Translations under genes and position numbers: made by a program | Source: Desemzia sp045528445 | GTDB lineage: Bacteria; Bacillota; Bacilli; Lactobacillales; Carnobacteriaceae | Assembly: GCF_045528445.1 (NCBI RefSeq) | Contig: NZ_JBGQQU010000029.1 | Coordinates: 1 to 45,560, forward strand | Reading direction: 5' to 3' | DNA length: 45,560 bases | The notes under the pieces: generated by a model | Database searches by the model: none | Told to the model about the DNA's origin: nothing | The model's input: the letters and a program-made list of their open reading frames with translations, nothing else | In this document: one piece after another, positions 1 through 8,244 of the stretch | Numbering within the stretch: the stretch's first letter is position 1 | Layout: each line of letters begins with the position of its first letter

Positions 1-127
1 AGTTTTGCCTTGGGCTTCCTTCAGATTCCACCTCACGGTGGACACCCTTGCCGTCAGCTATATGCTTACCACTGTCAGGTCGCATTCGGGACTTGCACCC
101 GTTAGAGTTCGCCCATGCTGGGCGAAC
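1..127 (-). mobile_element. Group II intron, 5' end (domain I), truncated by the window
   Basis: Read on the minus strand, the sequence from position 127 downward begins GTTCGCCCAGCATGGGCG and continues through blocks reading GGGTGCAAGTCCCGAATG, GGCAAGGGTGTCCACC and GTGGAATCTGAAGGAAGCC. I recognise this as the 5' domain I region of bacterial group II introns (5' end of the GUGYG type). The intron continues beyond the left edge, so its reverse transcriptase/maturase is not visible. The 5' boundary falls immediately after a hairpin plus T-run (128-158), the insertion preference known for group IIC introns. Short forward ORFs here are only the antisense of this RNA. I am sure of the intron nature, less sure of the IIC subclass. 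Confidence 0.75.
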
Positions 128-158
128 AAAAAAACAGCTGCTCACGAAGAAGCAGCTG
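128..158 (-). terminator. Rho-independent terminator of the HAD gene; intron insertion site
   Basis: On the minus strand an 8-bp stem CAGCTGCT/AGCAGCTG (158-151 with 142-135) is followed by seven T (134-128). It lies 23 bases after the stop of the HAD phosphatase. The intron begins at the next base, so the T-run forms the 5' exon end. Confidence 0.85.
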
Positions 159-180
159 GTTTTAGTTGCATTTCAATGTG

Positions 181-1005
181 TCAAAGCAAACCCAATGCGT
201 CCAATCCTTTGTAAATCCCGTCATTCCAAACAGTGTCGGTGACCAAATCAGCTAAATTCTTCAACTCTACTCTGCCATTCCCCATGGCTACCCCGATTCC
301 GGCGTATTGGATCATTTCCATATCGTTCAATCCATCTCCAAAAGCAACGGTATCTTCAAGAGTGCCTTCAATATGCTCCAACAATTTTTGAATACCGACT
401 GCTTTTGAGCCGCCTTTGCTGATGACGTCGACAGAATAAGGATTCGATCGCGTAAAGGTGTACTCTGGAAACTCTTTGGCATAAAAAGCGTCATCGGATT
501 CCGGGGCATTCAAAATGCACTGGTAAATCGGGCGATCTTCATAATCCGTTGGTTGAATCGGCTTGGCAGAAAAACGGCGATTGACCAGTCTTAAAGCACT
601 TTTTGGAGCCATCTTCGAAAAAAAGGGTCGCAGCCACTTTACGAAACCTCTATTGGCCAACAGAATCATTGAATTCCCGGTGATCTTTTCGCTTCCGCAA
701 AAAGCTATGCCTTGTTTACGCTTTTGAGCGGTTTTCATTAGCCGCGCAATCGACTCTTGAGGCAGCGGATTTTGATAAATCGCTTCTCCTTCATATACCA
801 CATATTGCCCATTCATCGCGATAAATGTACAAATTTCTAATTCATTCGCCACTTCTTGCATCAAGGTGAGCGGTCTTCCCGTAGAAATGGCCGGGACAAT
901 GCCGTTTTGTTTTAATTTCCGGATCGCCGCTTTGGTAGAAGCTGGAATCGAATTGTTGTGTGTCACTAAAGTTCCGTCAATATCAAAGAAAATCATTTTT
1001 GGCAT
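181..1005 (-). CDS. HAD-IIB (Cof-type) sugar-phosphate/FMN phosphatase
   Basis: A 274-residue protein of the haloacid dehalogenase superfamily, Cof/YidA group. The N-terminal nucleophile motif FFDIDGTLV (residues 6-14), the STGRP motif near residue 41 and the C-terminal metal motif GDGLNDMEM are all present, with a C2-type cap between them. Members are cytoplasmic, Mg2+-dependent phosphatases acting on sugar phosphates, FMN or similar small molecules; the substrate cannot be read from sequence. The ATG at 1005 is preceded by AGGAG. The gene is monocistronic, ends in a clear terminator and faces away from the sugar transporter operon, with which it shares a 316-bp promoter region. Confidence 0.9.
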   Translation of the reverse strand: MPKMIFFDIDGTLVTHNNSIPASTKAAIRKLKQNGIVPAISTGRPLTLMQEVANELEICTFIAMNGQYVVYEGEAIYQNPLPQESIARLMKTAQKRKQGIAFCGSEKITGNSMILLANRGFVKWLRPFFSKMAPKSALRLVNRRFSAKPIQPTDYEDRPIYQCILNAPESDDAFYAKEFPEYTFTRSNPYSVDVISKGGSKAVGIQKLLEHIEGTLEDTVAFGDGLNDMEMIQYAGIGVAMGNGRVELKNLADLVTDTVWNDGIYKGLDALGLL

Positions 1006-1037
1006 ACTTTTCTCCTGTAACTCGTTCTCTTAATTTA

Positions 1038-1051
1038 TGAAAACAGTTTCG
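1038..1051. promoter_or_regulatory. cre-like / LacI-type operator
   Basis: TGAAAACAGTTTCG is an imperfect dyad resembling the CcpA catabolite-responsive element (TGWAARCGNTWNCA), differing in the centre and last base. It lies in the divergent region between the HAD gene and the sugar importer, about 65 bp upstream of the importer -35, so it could also serve the HAD promoter. Confidence 0.35.
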
Positions 1052-1116
1052 TTTAGCTTATTTTAGCTTTCAAATCAACTTTAAGCAAGCTGTTATCTGC
1101 AAAAATCCATATTGTT

Positions 1117-1162
1117 TTGAATACGCATACAAGTCTGCTAAAATTTATTTAACAAGTTTGTT
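1117..1162 (+). promoter_or_regulatory. Promoter of the CUT1 importer with a dyad at the start site
   Basis: A -35 TTGAAT (1117-1122) and a -10 TAAAAT (1139-1144) are separated by 16 bp. AACAAGTTTGTT (1151-1162), a near-palindrome, sits at the expected transcription start and could be a repressor operator. This leaves a leader of about 170 nt before the ATG at 1322, in which I saw no known riboswitch. Confidence 0.5.
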
Positions 1163-1321
1163 TCAACTTTTACACCACGCACTTTCTCTACTCAGTCTAG
1201 CTTCTGATTATCCAACATTTAGTCAGAAAGGAGCTTTATCAAACACCAGTGAGATACAGATTATTTCTTGTCTAAGAGTTCATTTGGACAGTTTTACATA
1301 ATCAAAGGGGGGAATTTCATC

Positions 1322-2602
1322 ATGAAAAAAACTATCAAACTATCTTTAGCACTTTTAAGCACAGCTGCCGTTCTTGCCGCTTGTGGCGGAGGTTCAGGTG
1401 ATAACGCAGGCAGTGATTCTGAGGCAGTAGTCGTGGAATTCTTCAGCCAAAAGCCGGAGATTACCACTCAATTAGAAGCCTTAGCAGCTAGTTATACAGA
1501 ACAAAATCCTGATGTTCGCGTCAACATTACAACAGTAGGAAGCGGAGAAGGTTCTGCAGCTCTGCAAGCGAAATTTTCTTCTGGAGATGAGCCGGCTTTA
1601 ATGATGTTAGGCGGTTTGCCGGAAGTAGAACGTTATAGCGATTCATTGCTGGATGTGACGGAATTGGAAATGAGCGATACAGTGATCGAAGGCATGCTGG
1701 AAGGTGGAACGATTGACGGGGTGCCTTTAGGAATCCCGATGAATATCGAAGGATTCGGCTGGATGTACAACAAAGAAATCTTCGAACAAGCGGGTGTCGA
1801 CCCTGAAGGTATTCAAAGCTATGATGATTTTGTAACCGCTGTAGAAACTTTGGACAGTCAAAAAGAAGAGTTGGGTATTGATGCAGTGTTTGCCTTCAGC
1901 GGCGCTGAAAATTATATCGCCAACCAATTCTCAGCCAACTTTACTTCGCCTGAATTCAACAACAGTATTTTGGAAAGCTACAGTGCGACTGAATTAAATT
2001 GGGAATATGGCGATCAAATGCAAAAATACACTGACTTGTTCAATCAGTACAATGTACAGCCTATTTTAACGATTGATTACAGTCGTTCTGTGGAAGAACT
2101 GTTTATCAACGATGCAGTTGCTATGGTGCACCAGGGAAACTGGATCGTCCCTACTTTGAATGGTATTGATCCTGAATTCGCCGCCAATAAAATGGGCATT
2201 TTGCCTGTATTTGGCGAAAACGATACCACCGGTAAAATCATCGCCGGAGCTCCTTGGTACATTGGAATCAACAAGAATCTAGACGAAGCTGTTGTGGAAG
2301 AAGCAAAAGCATTCTTAGACTGGATGTACACTTCTGAAGAAGGCCAAACAGCAGTCTTGGAAGAATTTGAATTCGTGCCGGCACAGGAAGGTTACGATGT
2401 GGAAGCTATCAGCGACACGGTTTCTCAACAAATCTATCAAGCATTACTGGATGGCGAGACTGGCGCGATGACGCACAAACAATATCCAGATGGTTGGTTC
2501 CAACAAGTATTGTTCCCAGAATATCAAAAATATTTGAACGGCGACATCAGCTGGGATGAATTTGAAACCAATACTTCTAATCGATTTGCAGAAATGCGCT
2601 AG
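1322..2602 (+). CDS. Sugar ABC importer, solute-binding lipoprotein (MalE/MsmE-like)
   Basis: A 426-residue extracellular solute-binding protein family 1 lipoprotein. The N-terminus has a basic start, hydrophobic stretch and lipobox LAAC at about residues 18-21, so the mature protein is anchored outside the membrane. The body has the usual MalE-like features, including a conserved ligand-lobe segment with WMYNKEIFEQAGVDP. I chose the ATG at 1322 because AAAGGGGGG lies about 10 bases upstream and the signal peptide starts here; an upstream in-frame TTG at 1268 has no such support. It is followed by a 10-bp intercistronic hairpin and two permease genes. The ligand is probably an oligosaccharide; none of the adjacent genes indicates which. 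Confidence 0.9.
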   Translation: MKKTIKLSLALLSTAAVLAACGGGSGDNAGSDSEAVVVEFFSQKPEITTQLEALAASYTEQNPDVRVNITTVGSGEGSAALQAKFSSGDEPALMMLGGLPEVERYSDSLLDVTELEMSDTVIEGMLEGGTIDGVPLGIPMNIEGFGWMYNKEIFEQAGVDPEGIQSYDDFVTAVETLDSQKEELGIDAVFAFSGAENYIANQFSANFTSPEFNNSILESYSATELNWEYGDQMQKYTDLFNQYNVQPILTIDYSRSVEELFINDAVAMVHQGNWIVPTLNGIDPEFAANKMGILPVFGENDTTGKIIAGAPWYIGINKNLDEAVVEEAKAFLDWMYTSEEGQTAVLEEFEFVPAQEGYDVEAISDTVSQQIYQALLDGETGAMTHKQYPDGWFQQVLFPEYQKYLNGDISWDEFETNTSNRFAEMR

Positions 2603-2617
2603 ACATTGCAACCGAGG

Positions 2618-2640
2618 AATAGAAGAACTTTTCTTCTATT
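2618..2640 (+). terminator. Intercistronic hairpin after the solute-binding gene
   Basis: AATAGAAGAA (2618-2627) pairs perfectly with TTCTTCTATT (2631-2640) over a 3-nt loop, followed by a T-rich but interrupted run. It probably works as a partial terminator or 3' mRNA stabiliser that lets the binding protein be made in excess over the permeases. Confidence 0.6.
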
Positions 2641-2694
2641 TCTCTTTCTTTTTCGCAATAACTTATCCTAAAGGTAAAAGGGGCGAACAACAGA

Positions 2695-3561
2695 ATGAAA
2701 CGAAAAAATGAAAAGTATTTTTATTGGGCATTTCTATTCCCAAGCATATTAGCAGTATCTTTAGTCATCTTCATCCCTCTACTTTATGGGATTTATACTT
2801 CCTTTACGGATTCTGACGGATACACGATGAACTTTATCGGTCTAGAAAATTACACCCGCTTATTGAATGACAACCAATTTTTAAGCAGCGTTTGGTTTAC
2901 GGTCAAGTTTGCGGTCGTTTCTGTTATTGGCGTTAATGTCATTGGGTTGAGTATGGCTCTTTTAGTGACGCAGCGGACAGGAAAAATCAGCAACTTGTTT
3001 CGAACGATCTTTTTCATGCCCAATTTAGTCGGGGGGATCATTCTTGGATTTATCTGGCAATTTATTTTTGTCAAAGCCTTCGAAGGCATCGCCCAATTGA
3101 CCGGCATTAGTTTTTTCAGCAGTTGGCTGGCAGATACAACGACTGGATTTTGGGGACTCGTTATCGTGTTCTTATGGCAAATGAGCGGCTATATCATGAT
3201 CATTTACATTTCATTTTTAAACAGCATTCCGGGCGACATCAATGAAGCGGCCTCCATTGACGGTGCAAGCACTTGGCAGACATTCTGGCGAATCAAACTA
3301 CCGATGCTGGCTCCCGCTTTTACGATCAGCTTGTTTTTAACTTTGGCAAATGCGTTCAAAGTCTACGATCAAAACTTGGCTTTGACGAATGGTGCTCCCT
3401 TTGGTTCTACCGAGATGGTAGCTATGAATATCTACAACACGGCTTTCTTCCAGTACCAGCAAGGATATGCCCAAGCTAAAGGGATCGTCTACTTGTTATT
3501 GGTAGCGGCCATTTCGTTAACGCAAGTTTATTACACACGAAAGAGAGAAATTGACCTATGA
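2695..3561 (+). CDS. Sugar ABC importer permease, MalF/MsmF-like
   Basis: A 288-residue integral membrane subunit of a CUT1 carbohydrate importer. About six hydrophobic segments are visible. The cytoplasmic EAA loop reads NEAASIDGASTWQTFWRIKLP, the site where the ATPase docks. RBS AAAGG-type sequence precedes the ATG. The stop overlaps the start of the next gene by 4 bp (ATGA), indicating translational coupling with its heterodimer partner. There is no ATPase gene in the operon, so a shared MsmK/MsiK-type ATPase encoded elsewhere is inferred. Confidence 0.9.
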   Translation: MKRKNEKYFYWAFLFPSILAVSLVIFIPLLYGIYTSFTDSDGYTMNFIGLENYTRLLNDNQFLSSVWFTVKFAVVSVIGVNVIGLSMALLVTQRTGKISNLFRTIFFMPNLVGGIILGFIWQFIFVKAFEGIAQLTGISFFSSWLADTTTGFWGLVIVFLWQMSGYIMIIYISFLNSIPGDINEAASIDGASTWQTFWRIKLPMLAPAFTISLFLTLANAFKVYDQNLALTNGAPFGSTEMVAMNIYNTAFFQYQQGYAQAKGIVYLLLVAAISLTQVYYTRKREIDL

Positions 3562-4379
3562 AAACAGAAAAAATGCATAAATGGCTGGTCATTATTCTAG
3601 GTACAGTAGTTTCTCTGACGTGGATTTATCCTTTCGTATTGATTTTCATCAACTCCTTTAAAACCCGAAGAGAAATTTTTACCAACACCTTATTTTGGCC
3701 AGAACTATTGACCACAGAAAATTACCCTAGAGCGTATGAAAGTTTAGATTATACGCGCAGTTTTATGAATTCATTGATGATCACCGTAGCTAGTATCATC
3801 GTGGTCGTCTTGTTCTCTTCGATGGCAGCTTATGCCTTATCTCGCTATCCAGGAAAAATGAGTTCCGTGATTTATTTTATTTGTGCGATTACAATGCTGA
3901 TCCCTTTTCAGTCGTTGATGATTCCTTTGGTCAGTTTATTCGGAAGATTTGATATGCTGAATCGCGTGGGACTGACTTTTATGAACTTAGGTTTCGGTTC
4001 CAGTATGTCTATCTTCTTATATTTTGGAGCTTTACGGTCAGTGCCGCAATCCTTGGACGAAGCAGCCATTTTAGACGGTGCCAATCCTTTTCAAATCTTT
4101 TGGCGCGTGGTATTCCCGCTACTGAAACCAACGACAGTGACGGTTATTATCTTGAATTCCATTCGCATTTGGAATGATTACTTGCTCCCTTCACTGGTCA
4201 TCAATAAAGACGGCATGTACACCATTCCCTTGCAAATGTACTACTTCTTTGGACAGTACACGATTCAATGGGAATTAGCCTTAGCTGGTTTGGTACTGGC
4301 GATCATTCCTATCATACTGCTGTATATGTTCCTGCAAAAATACATTATCCAAGGGATTACAGAAGGCGCTACAAAATAA
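3558..4379 (+). CDS. Sugar ABC importer permease, MalG/MsmG-like
   Basis: The second transmembrane subunit (273 residues) of the same importer. The EAA loop DEAAILDGANPFQIFWRVVFP is conserved, and six membrane spans can be outlined, the first at about residues 10-32. It overlaps the upstream permease by 4 bp and is the last gene of the operon, which closes with a strong terminator 10 bases after the stop. No sugar-processing enzyme follows, unlike the msm or mal operons, so substrate assignment is not possible from context. Confidence 0.9.
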   Translation: MKTEKMHKWLVIILGTVVSLTWIYPFVLIFINSFKTRREIFTNTLFWPELLTTENYPRAYESLDYTRSFMNSLMITVASIIVVVLFSSMAAYALSRYPGKMSSVIYFICAITMLIPFQSLMIPLVSLFGRFDMLNRVGLTFMNLGFGSSMSIFLYFGALRSVPQSLDEAAILDGANPFQIFWRVVFPLLKPTTVTVIILNSIRIWNDYLLPSLVINKDGMYTIPLQMYYFFGQYTIQWELALAGLVLAIIPIILLYMFLQKYIIQGITEGATK

Positions 4380-4388
4380 AATGATGAA

Positions 4389-4425
4389 AAGGCTTTGAGA
4401 ATGTTTTGTTCTCAGAGCCTTTTTC
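4389..4425 (+). terminator. Rho-independent terminator of the CUT1 importer operon
   Basis: AAGGCTTTGAGAA pairs with TTCTCAGAGCCTT (one G-U) over a short loop and runs into five T. Confidence 0.85.
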
Positions 4426-4494
4426 AGTGGATCTTCATCTTCTAGCGTTGGTAAAGAAATTTTTTCCAGCCTACGGTGTAGCTCGTGGAGAACC

Positions 4495-4586
4495 ATGGGA
4501 ACGCCTTGAGCCGAAAACCGCGTCTCAAGGCTTGCAAGCGTCAAATTTAGCGTAACGGCTAAAGCCTAACGCTAAGTAATTCCCAT
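4495..4586. repeat. Palindromic intergenic element with two hairpins inside an outer stem
   Basis: ATGGGAA (4495-4501) and TTCCCAT (4580-4586) can form an outer stem. Within it lie GCCTTGAG/CTCAAGGC (4503-4510 with 4524-4531) and TTAGCGT/ACGCTAA (4547-4553 with 4569-4575, with an inner GGCT/AGCC). The three stems form a three-way-junction shape. It lies in the 290-bp space between two convergent genes after the terminator. It resembles a dispersed extragenic palindrome or a small structured RNA; no promoter was recognised. Confidence 0.5.
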
Positions 4587-4714
4587 TGCATCCTCTTTCA
4601 TGGTTATAAGCAACCCCATATTCCTCCAAAAATTTCTAGGAATGAGACTTTTTAAACGTTTACAATTAAATTTTTTTCCGCTTACCAACGTCAAATGATG
4701 TAGAACTTTTTCAG

Positions 4715-5917
4715 TTAAAAAATGGTTTTTTGTCCTCCATAAATGGAATGATTTCCATTGAACACATAGGAAATACTAACGGTGATCAGAAAGTACGGAA
4801 GGTAATCAAATCCAAAAACTTCTGCACCGATCAAAGCTGGTGCAATGAGGGTGTTTGTAGCAGAAGAAAACACACTTGCATACCCTAAAGCAGCCGCGAA
4901 TTCTATCGGCAAGCCGAATAACGGCGCCAGCCAAACTCCTAAACTAGCTCCAATAGAAAAGAGTGGCGTAACCTCTCCTCCTTGAAACCCTGCCGCTAAA
5001 GTTAGAATGGTCAATAGAAATTTGATGATCCAATCATAGCTGTAGATACTGCCTCCATCAAAACTGGCGGCGATCAGATTTGTTCCCAAACCTGAATATC
5101 TTTCCAGATGGAGAATGAAGAGCAGCACACTGAGCAGCAGACCTATGAAGAAAATCCGTTTGCTCAAGTCCGGTATTTTCTTTCCAATATATTGCTTCGC
5201 ATAGCCCAGCAAGTAGGCAAACAAACCGCCGACTACGCCAAATAAAATCCCTAAAAGAATCATTTTTAAAATCGTTTGACCGTCCATACTCACAGAGGAT
5301 TCTAAGTGGACTGAAAATTTCTCCAGCCCTAAAAAATGCGAGACAGAACTGGCTACCAAAGCAGCAATTAAAGCAGGAAATAATGCTAAATACTCTAGTT
5401 TTCCTACTACCAATACCTCTAAGGCAAAAAATGTAGCTGCAAATGGCGTTTCAAACAAACCGCCGAATCCGGCTGCCATTCCTGTGATCAACATTATTTT
5501 TGAGGCATTTTTATAGGGTATGTTGCGACCGATTGCATGCGAAAAGGTCGCTCCAATTTGGACTGCCACTCCTTCGCGACCGGCACTCCCGCCAAATAAA
5601 TGGGTGATCCAAGTGCCGATGATGGTCAACGGAATCATACGCTTCGGGATTTCCCGCAACTCTTCATTTCCAGCTGCAAAAACCAAACTCATACCTTTCT
5701 GGGTATTCTTTCCGATTTTTTTGTACATAGATACAATAAATAAACCTGCTAAAGGCAGGAATGGAATCAGGTACACAAAGTGGCTGTCCCGAAAGGCACT
5801 GATCATAAGCAATACTCTCCCAAATAAGGTATCTAATATGCCCACTACTAGGCCAATAAAGATGGCCAGAATCGCATAAAGTCCAATTTCTTTATATTCC
5901 GATAGATATTTGTTCAT
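4715..5917 (-). CDS. CLC-F type fluoride/proton antiporter
   Basis: A 400-residue multi-pass membrane protein of the CLC chloride channel/antiporter family (PF00654). The first anion motif is KGMSLVF (residues 74-80) rather than the GSGIP of chloride CLCs, with Met in the anion-binding position. The second is GREGVAVQIG (113-122), carrying the gating Glu115, and GFQGGEVTP lies near residue 313. These replacements match the CLC-F subfamily known to exchange fluoride for protons. The assignment is strongly supported by a fluoride riboswitch in its leader. The protein would expel cytoplasmic F-. The ATG at 5917 is preceded by AAAGGAA. I saw no clear terminator after the stop. Confidence 0.9.
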   Translation of the reverse strand: MNKYLSEYKEIGLYAILAIFIGLVVGILDTLFGRVLLMISAFRDSHFVYLIPFLPLAGLFIVSMYKKIGKNTQKGMSLVFAAGNEELREIPKRMIPLTIIGTWITHLFGGSAGREGVAVQIGATFSHAIGRNIPYKNASKIMLITGMAAGFGGLFETPFAATFFALEVLVVGKLEYLALFPALIAALVASSVSHFLGLEKFSVHLESSVSMDGQTILKMILLGILFGVVGGLFAYLLGYAKQYIGKKIPDLSKRIFFIGLLLSVLLFILHLERYSGLGTNLIAASFDGGSIYSYDWIIKFLLTILTLAAGFQGGEVTPLFSIGASLGVWLAPLFGLPIEFAAALGYASVFSSATNTLIAPALIGAEVFGFDYLPYFLITVSISYVFNGNHSIYGGQKTIF

Positions 5918-5972
5918 TTTCTATTCCTTTCAAAACAACGGCTATTTTTATTGCTTACCTCTTGCATCCCGC

Positions 5973-6067
5973 AAAAAAAGCTGAAGACAGACTGCGGCCT
6001 ATGCGCAGAAGTCATCAGCTTTATCAAGCGGTTTAAGCAGTTTGCTTAGGGAGACATTCATTCCCCA
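5973..6067 (-). promoter_or_regulatory. Fluoride (crcB-type) riboswitch with transcription terminator
   Basis: Read on the minus strand from 6067, the leader has a 5' stem GGGGAATG...CTCCC, then the conserved AAACCGCTTGAT and GCTGATGACTTCTGC segments of the fluoride aptamer. The 3' strand GCAGTCTGTCTTCAGC pairs back with that segment to build a terminator ending in seven T (5979-5973). In the fluoride-bound state the aptamer is expected to prevent terminator formation and switch on the CLC-F gene 56 bases downstream. Confidence 0.85.
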
Positions 6068-6085
6068 AAAGATAGCATTAGGATA

Positions 6086-6113
6086 CTACAGATTTCCTTG
6101 TTAAACAAGTCAA
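6086..6113 (-). promoter_or_regulatory. Promoter of the fluoride-responsive gene
   Basis: On the minus strand TTGACT (6113-6108) is followed by weak -10 candidates around TGTAGTAT, with 17-19 bp spacing depending on the choice. It lies just after the stop of the upstream luciferase-like gene and 40 bp before the aptamer. Confidence 0.4.
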
Positions 6114-6134
6114 AATTTTTAGTAAACTCTTTCG

Positions 6135-7127
6135 TTACAGCAATTCCTTTGCTAACAAACGATACGTATCCAACCGTTTCTCTTGTGAGTGAGGGATACT
6201 GCAGATCATGGCTTCATCAAAACCATAGTGTTCTTGCTGCTGCATCAGATTCGCTGCCACTTCTTTAGCCGAACCTACGATGTGCTGAGCGCGACCATCT
6301 AAAATATTCAGGCGGTCCACTTCACTCAAAGGGTAATTTTGTGCTGCTTCGGGTGTTAAAATCGGTCCCATTTTTCCTTGAGACATCCATAAGCGAACCA
6401 AGTCTTGCGGCAATGCTTCATATTCCGCCTCTTCCGTAGTTTCTGCAGCGGTGACCATATAAGCTACATTGATTTCGGATTTTTCCATGAAAGCACTAGG
6501 TTCGAAATTGCGTCGATACTGATCTAACACAGCTTTTTCCATCACTCCTGTAAAGAACTGTGCATAAGAATAACCGATCCCTTTCCGGCCGGCTTGCACA
6601 GCGCTGCTTCCACTAGAACCCAACAACCAAGCTTCAGGCAGTACAATACCGCTAGGAGCAGCGATTGTTTTGTTGTACAGATTATCTGCAGGCTTTAGAT
6701 CATTTATTAATTCCAGCGCCACATCTAATTTTTCATACATATTATCCAACTGAGGTCGATTTCCTTGCGCCAACGCAAACATGGATGCGTGATCTCCACC
6801 TGGAGCACGCCCTACACCAAAATCGATCCGTCCTGGAGCAAATGCACTCAACGTTTTGAAGACTTCTGCCATTTTCAAGGGTGAATAATGCATCATCATT
6901 GTCCCGCCTGTACCTAGGCGAATATTTTTAGTTTTGGCCGCTAAATAAGCTAGCGTAATCTCGGGTGCCGAGCTGGCGTAGTTTTCAGTCCCATGGTGCT
7001 CCGCCATCCACATCCGTGTGTACCCCAATTCATCAGCTAATACAGCCAGTTCTTCTGCTTTTAACAGCGCGTCTGCTGCTGTGTTTCCTTGAGTCACCGG
7101 AGCTTGATCTAAAACACTTAATTTCAT
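6135..7127 (-). CDS. LLM-class flavin-dependent oxidoreductase (luciferase-like)
   Basis: A 330-residue single-domain protein of the bacterial luciferase-like monooxygenase superfamily (MsnO8/YhbW group), a TIM barrel that uses reduced FMN. Diagnostic segments are MWMAEHHGTENYASSAPEITLAYLA split across residues 40-65, RLGTGGTMMMHYSPLKMAE near 70-88 and the PGRIDFGVGRAPGGD loop near 100. The substrate is unknown for this group. GGAAGGGG lies 8 bases before the ATG. It is transcribed alone and away from the metallo-hydrolase gene; the downstream fluoride gene has its own promoter. Confidence 0.9.
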   Translation of the reverse strand: MKLSVLDQAPVTQGNTAADALLKAEELAVLADELGYTRMWMAEHHGTENYASSAPEITLAYLAAKTKNIRLGTGGTMMMHYSPLKMAEVFKTLSAFAPGRIDFGVGRAPGGDHASMFALAQGNRPQLDNMYEKLDVALELINDLKPADNLYNKTIAAPSGIVLPEAWLLGSSGSSAVQAGRKGIGYSYAQFFTGVMEKAVLDQYRRNFEPSAFMEKSEINVAYMVTAAETTEEAEYEALPQDLVRLWMSQGKMGPILTPEAAQNYPLSEVDRLNILDGRAQHIVGSAKEVAANLMQQQEHYGFDEAMICSIPHSQEKRLDTYRLLAKELL

Positions 7128-7381
7128 AAAAATCCCCTTCCTTACTAAAAATCAGTCTTTTAACTATCTTAGCACTAACTCGTCGGGAATTCCTTTCAAA
7201 ATTCTCATTATTGAATAAACTTCTTGAAAAAAGTGTCTGCTTCAGATGCCTAGCAAGCTTCGGCAATTGATTTTGCTTTTCTTAAGTTCAATAGGCTTCC
7301 TTACTATCCTGCACTCTTTGTGTAAGACAATCTTTCAAAAATACTTTATACTAGACATAAATAGAATGAGGAGGCAACAAC

Positions 7382-8029
7382 ATGGATTTATATGGAGCAA
7401 CCGTTGGATCGATCCAAGAAAATTGCTATTTTCTAGTGGGCGACAACAATCGAGAGACGCTTATTTTCGATCCGGGTGCAGAACCTGAAACACTTAAAAA
7501 TATCGTGAAAGAACACGATTTGAACCCGATCGCGATTGTTTTGACTCATGCGCATTACGATCATATCGGAGCATTAAATGACATCAGAGATACTTATGAC
7601 ATACCAGTGTATCAACACATTATCGAAAAGGAATGGTTAGTAGACCCCGCACAAAACGGCTCAGGACGCCATCCAGAAATCGAAGACGTGATCTCTACCA
7701 AACCAGCTGATGTTCATTTGGAAGAAATGGGCAATTATTCTATCGGCGAATTCACCTTTGAAATGCAGCACGTTCCAGGGCACTCGCCTGGAAGCACTAT
7801 TTTCATTTTCAAAGATCACGGGTTTGCGATTGTCGGAGATGTTATTTTCAAAGGCAGTGTAGGCCGGACTGATTTTCCATATGGAAGTCATGAAACCTTG
7901 ATAGACGGTATTCGCAAATACATCATGCCGCTCCCAGGCGATACTGTTTTGTTCCCGGGACATGGCGACGCGACAACTGTTCAAGAAGAAATTGACACCA
8001 ACCCATTCTTGAATGGTGCAACCCGCTAA
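7382..8029 (+). CDS. MBL-fold metallo-hydrolase (glyoxalase II-like)
   Basis: A 215-residue metallo-beta-lactamase fold protein. The metal site HAHYDH is at residues 56-61, with further ligands in the VPGHSPGS, IVGDVIF and FPGHGD segments. This full set is typical of the YqgX/GloB-like thioester hydrolase clade that binds two metal ions. A role in hydrolysing S-lactoylglutathione-like or other thiol esters is a family-level guess; the C-terminal glutathione-binding domain of true GloB is missing. AGGAGG precedes the ATG by 8 bases. It is monocistronic. Confidence 0.88.
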   Translation: MDLYGATVGSIQENCYFLVGDNNRETLIFDPGAEPETLKNIVKEHDLNPIAIVLTHAHYDHIGALNDIRDTYDIPVYQHIIEKEWLVDPAQNGSGRHPEIEDVISTKPADVHLEEMGNYSIGEFTFEMQHVPGHSPGSTIFIFKDHGFAIVGDVIFKGSVGRTDFPYGSHETLIDGIRKYIMPLPGDTVLFPGHGDATTVQEEIDTNPFLNGATR

Positions 8030-8088
8030 CTAAAACAACTGGGACAAACCTCCTAGTAACTGAAATATACTAAAACAAAAGGACTCTC

Positions 8089-8147
8089 AAACACACACTC
8101 CCAAAACTATGAACTATTTTGTTCGATAGTTTTGGGAGTGTGTGTTT
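8089..8147. terminator. 22-bp perfect hairpin downstream of the MBL gene
   Basis: The arms 8089-8110 and 8126-8147 are exact reverse complements (22 bp) around a 15-nt loop. The following bases are not a T-run, so it is not a classical terminator in either direction. It could nonetheless end or protect transcripts between these convergent genes, or be a dispersed palindrome. Confidence 0.55.
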
Positions 8148-8244
8148 CTATCTATATTAAATTAAAGTAAGGGGGATTACTTTTTTGGCAACTCTGCTTT
8201 TACTCGATTCGTCTCGTGCTTACTAAGGGGGAGCCTATTACTTT

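Noticed and set aside
5..242. Two short forward ORFs (64-69 codons) at the left edge
   Set aside because: They are the antisense of the group II intron RNA; proteins like this are common annotation artefacts.
1268..1321. Longer N-terminus for the solute-binding protein starting with TTG
   Set aside because: The signal peptide and a strong ribosome binding site point to the ATG at 1322.
5520..5879. 119-codon forward ORF
   Set aside because: It lies entirely antisense to the well-supported CLC-F gene and has no ribosome binding site or recognisable domain.
7160..7180. CIRCE-like half site (TTAGCACT) upstream of the luciferase-like gene
   Set aside because: The second inverted half GAGTGCTAA at 9-bp spacing is missing, so HrcA control is not supported.
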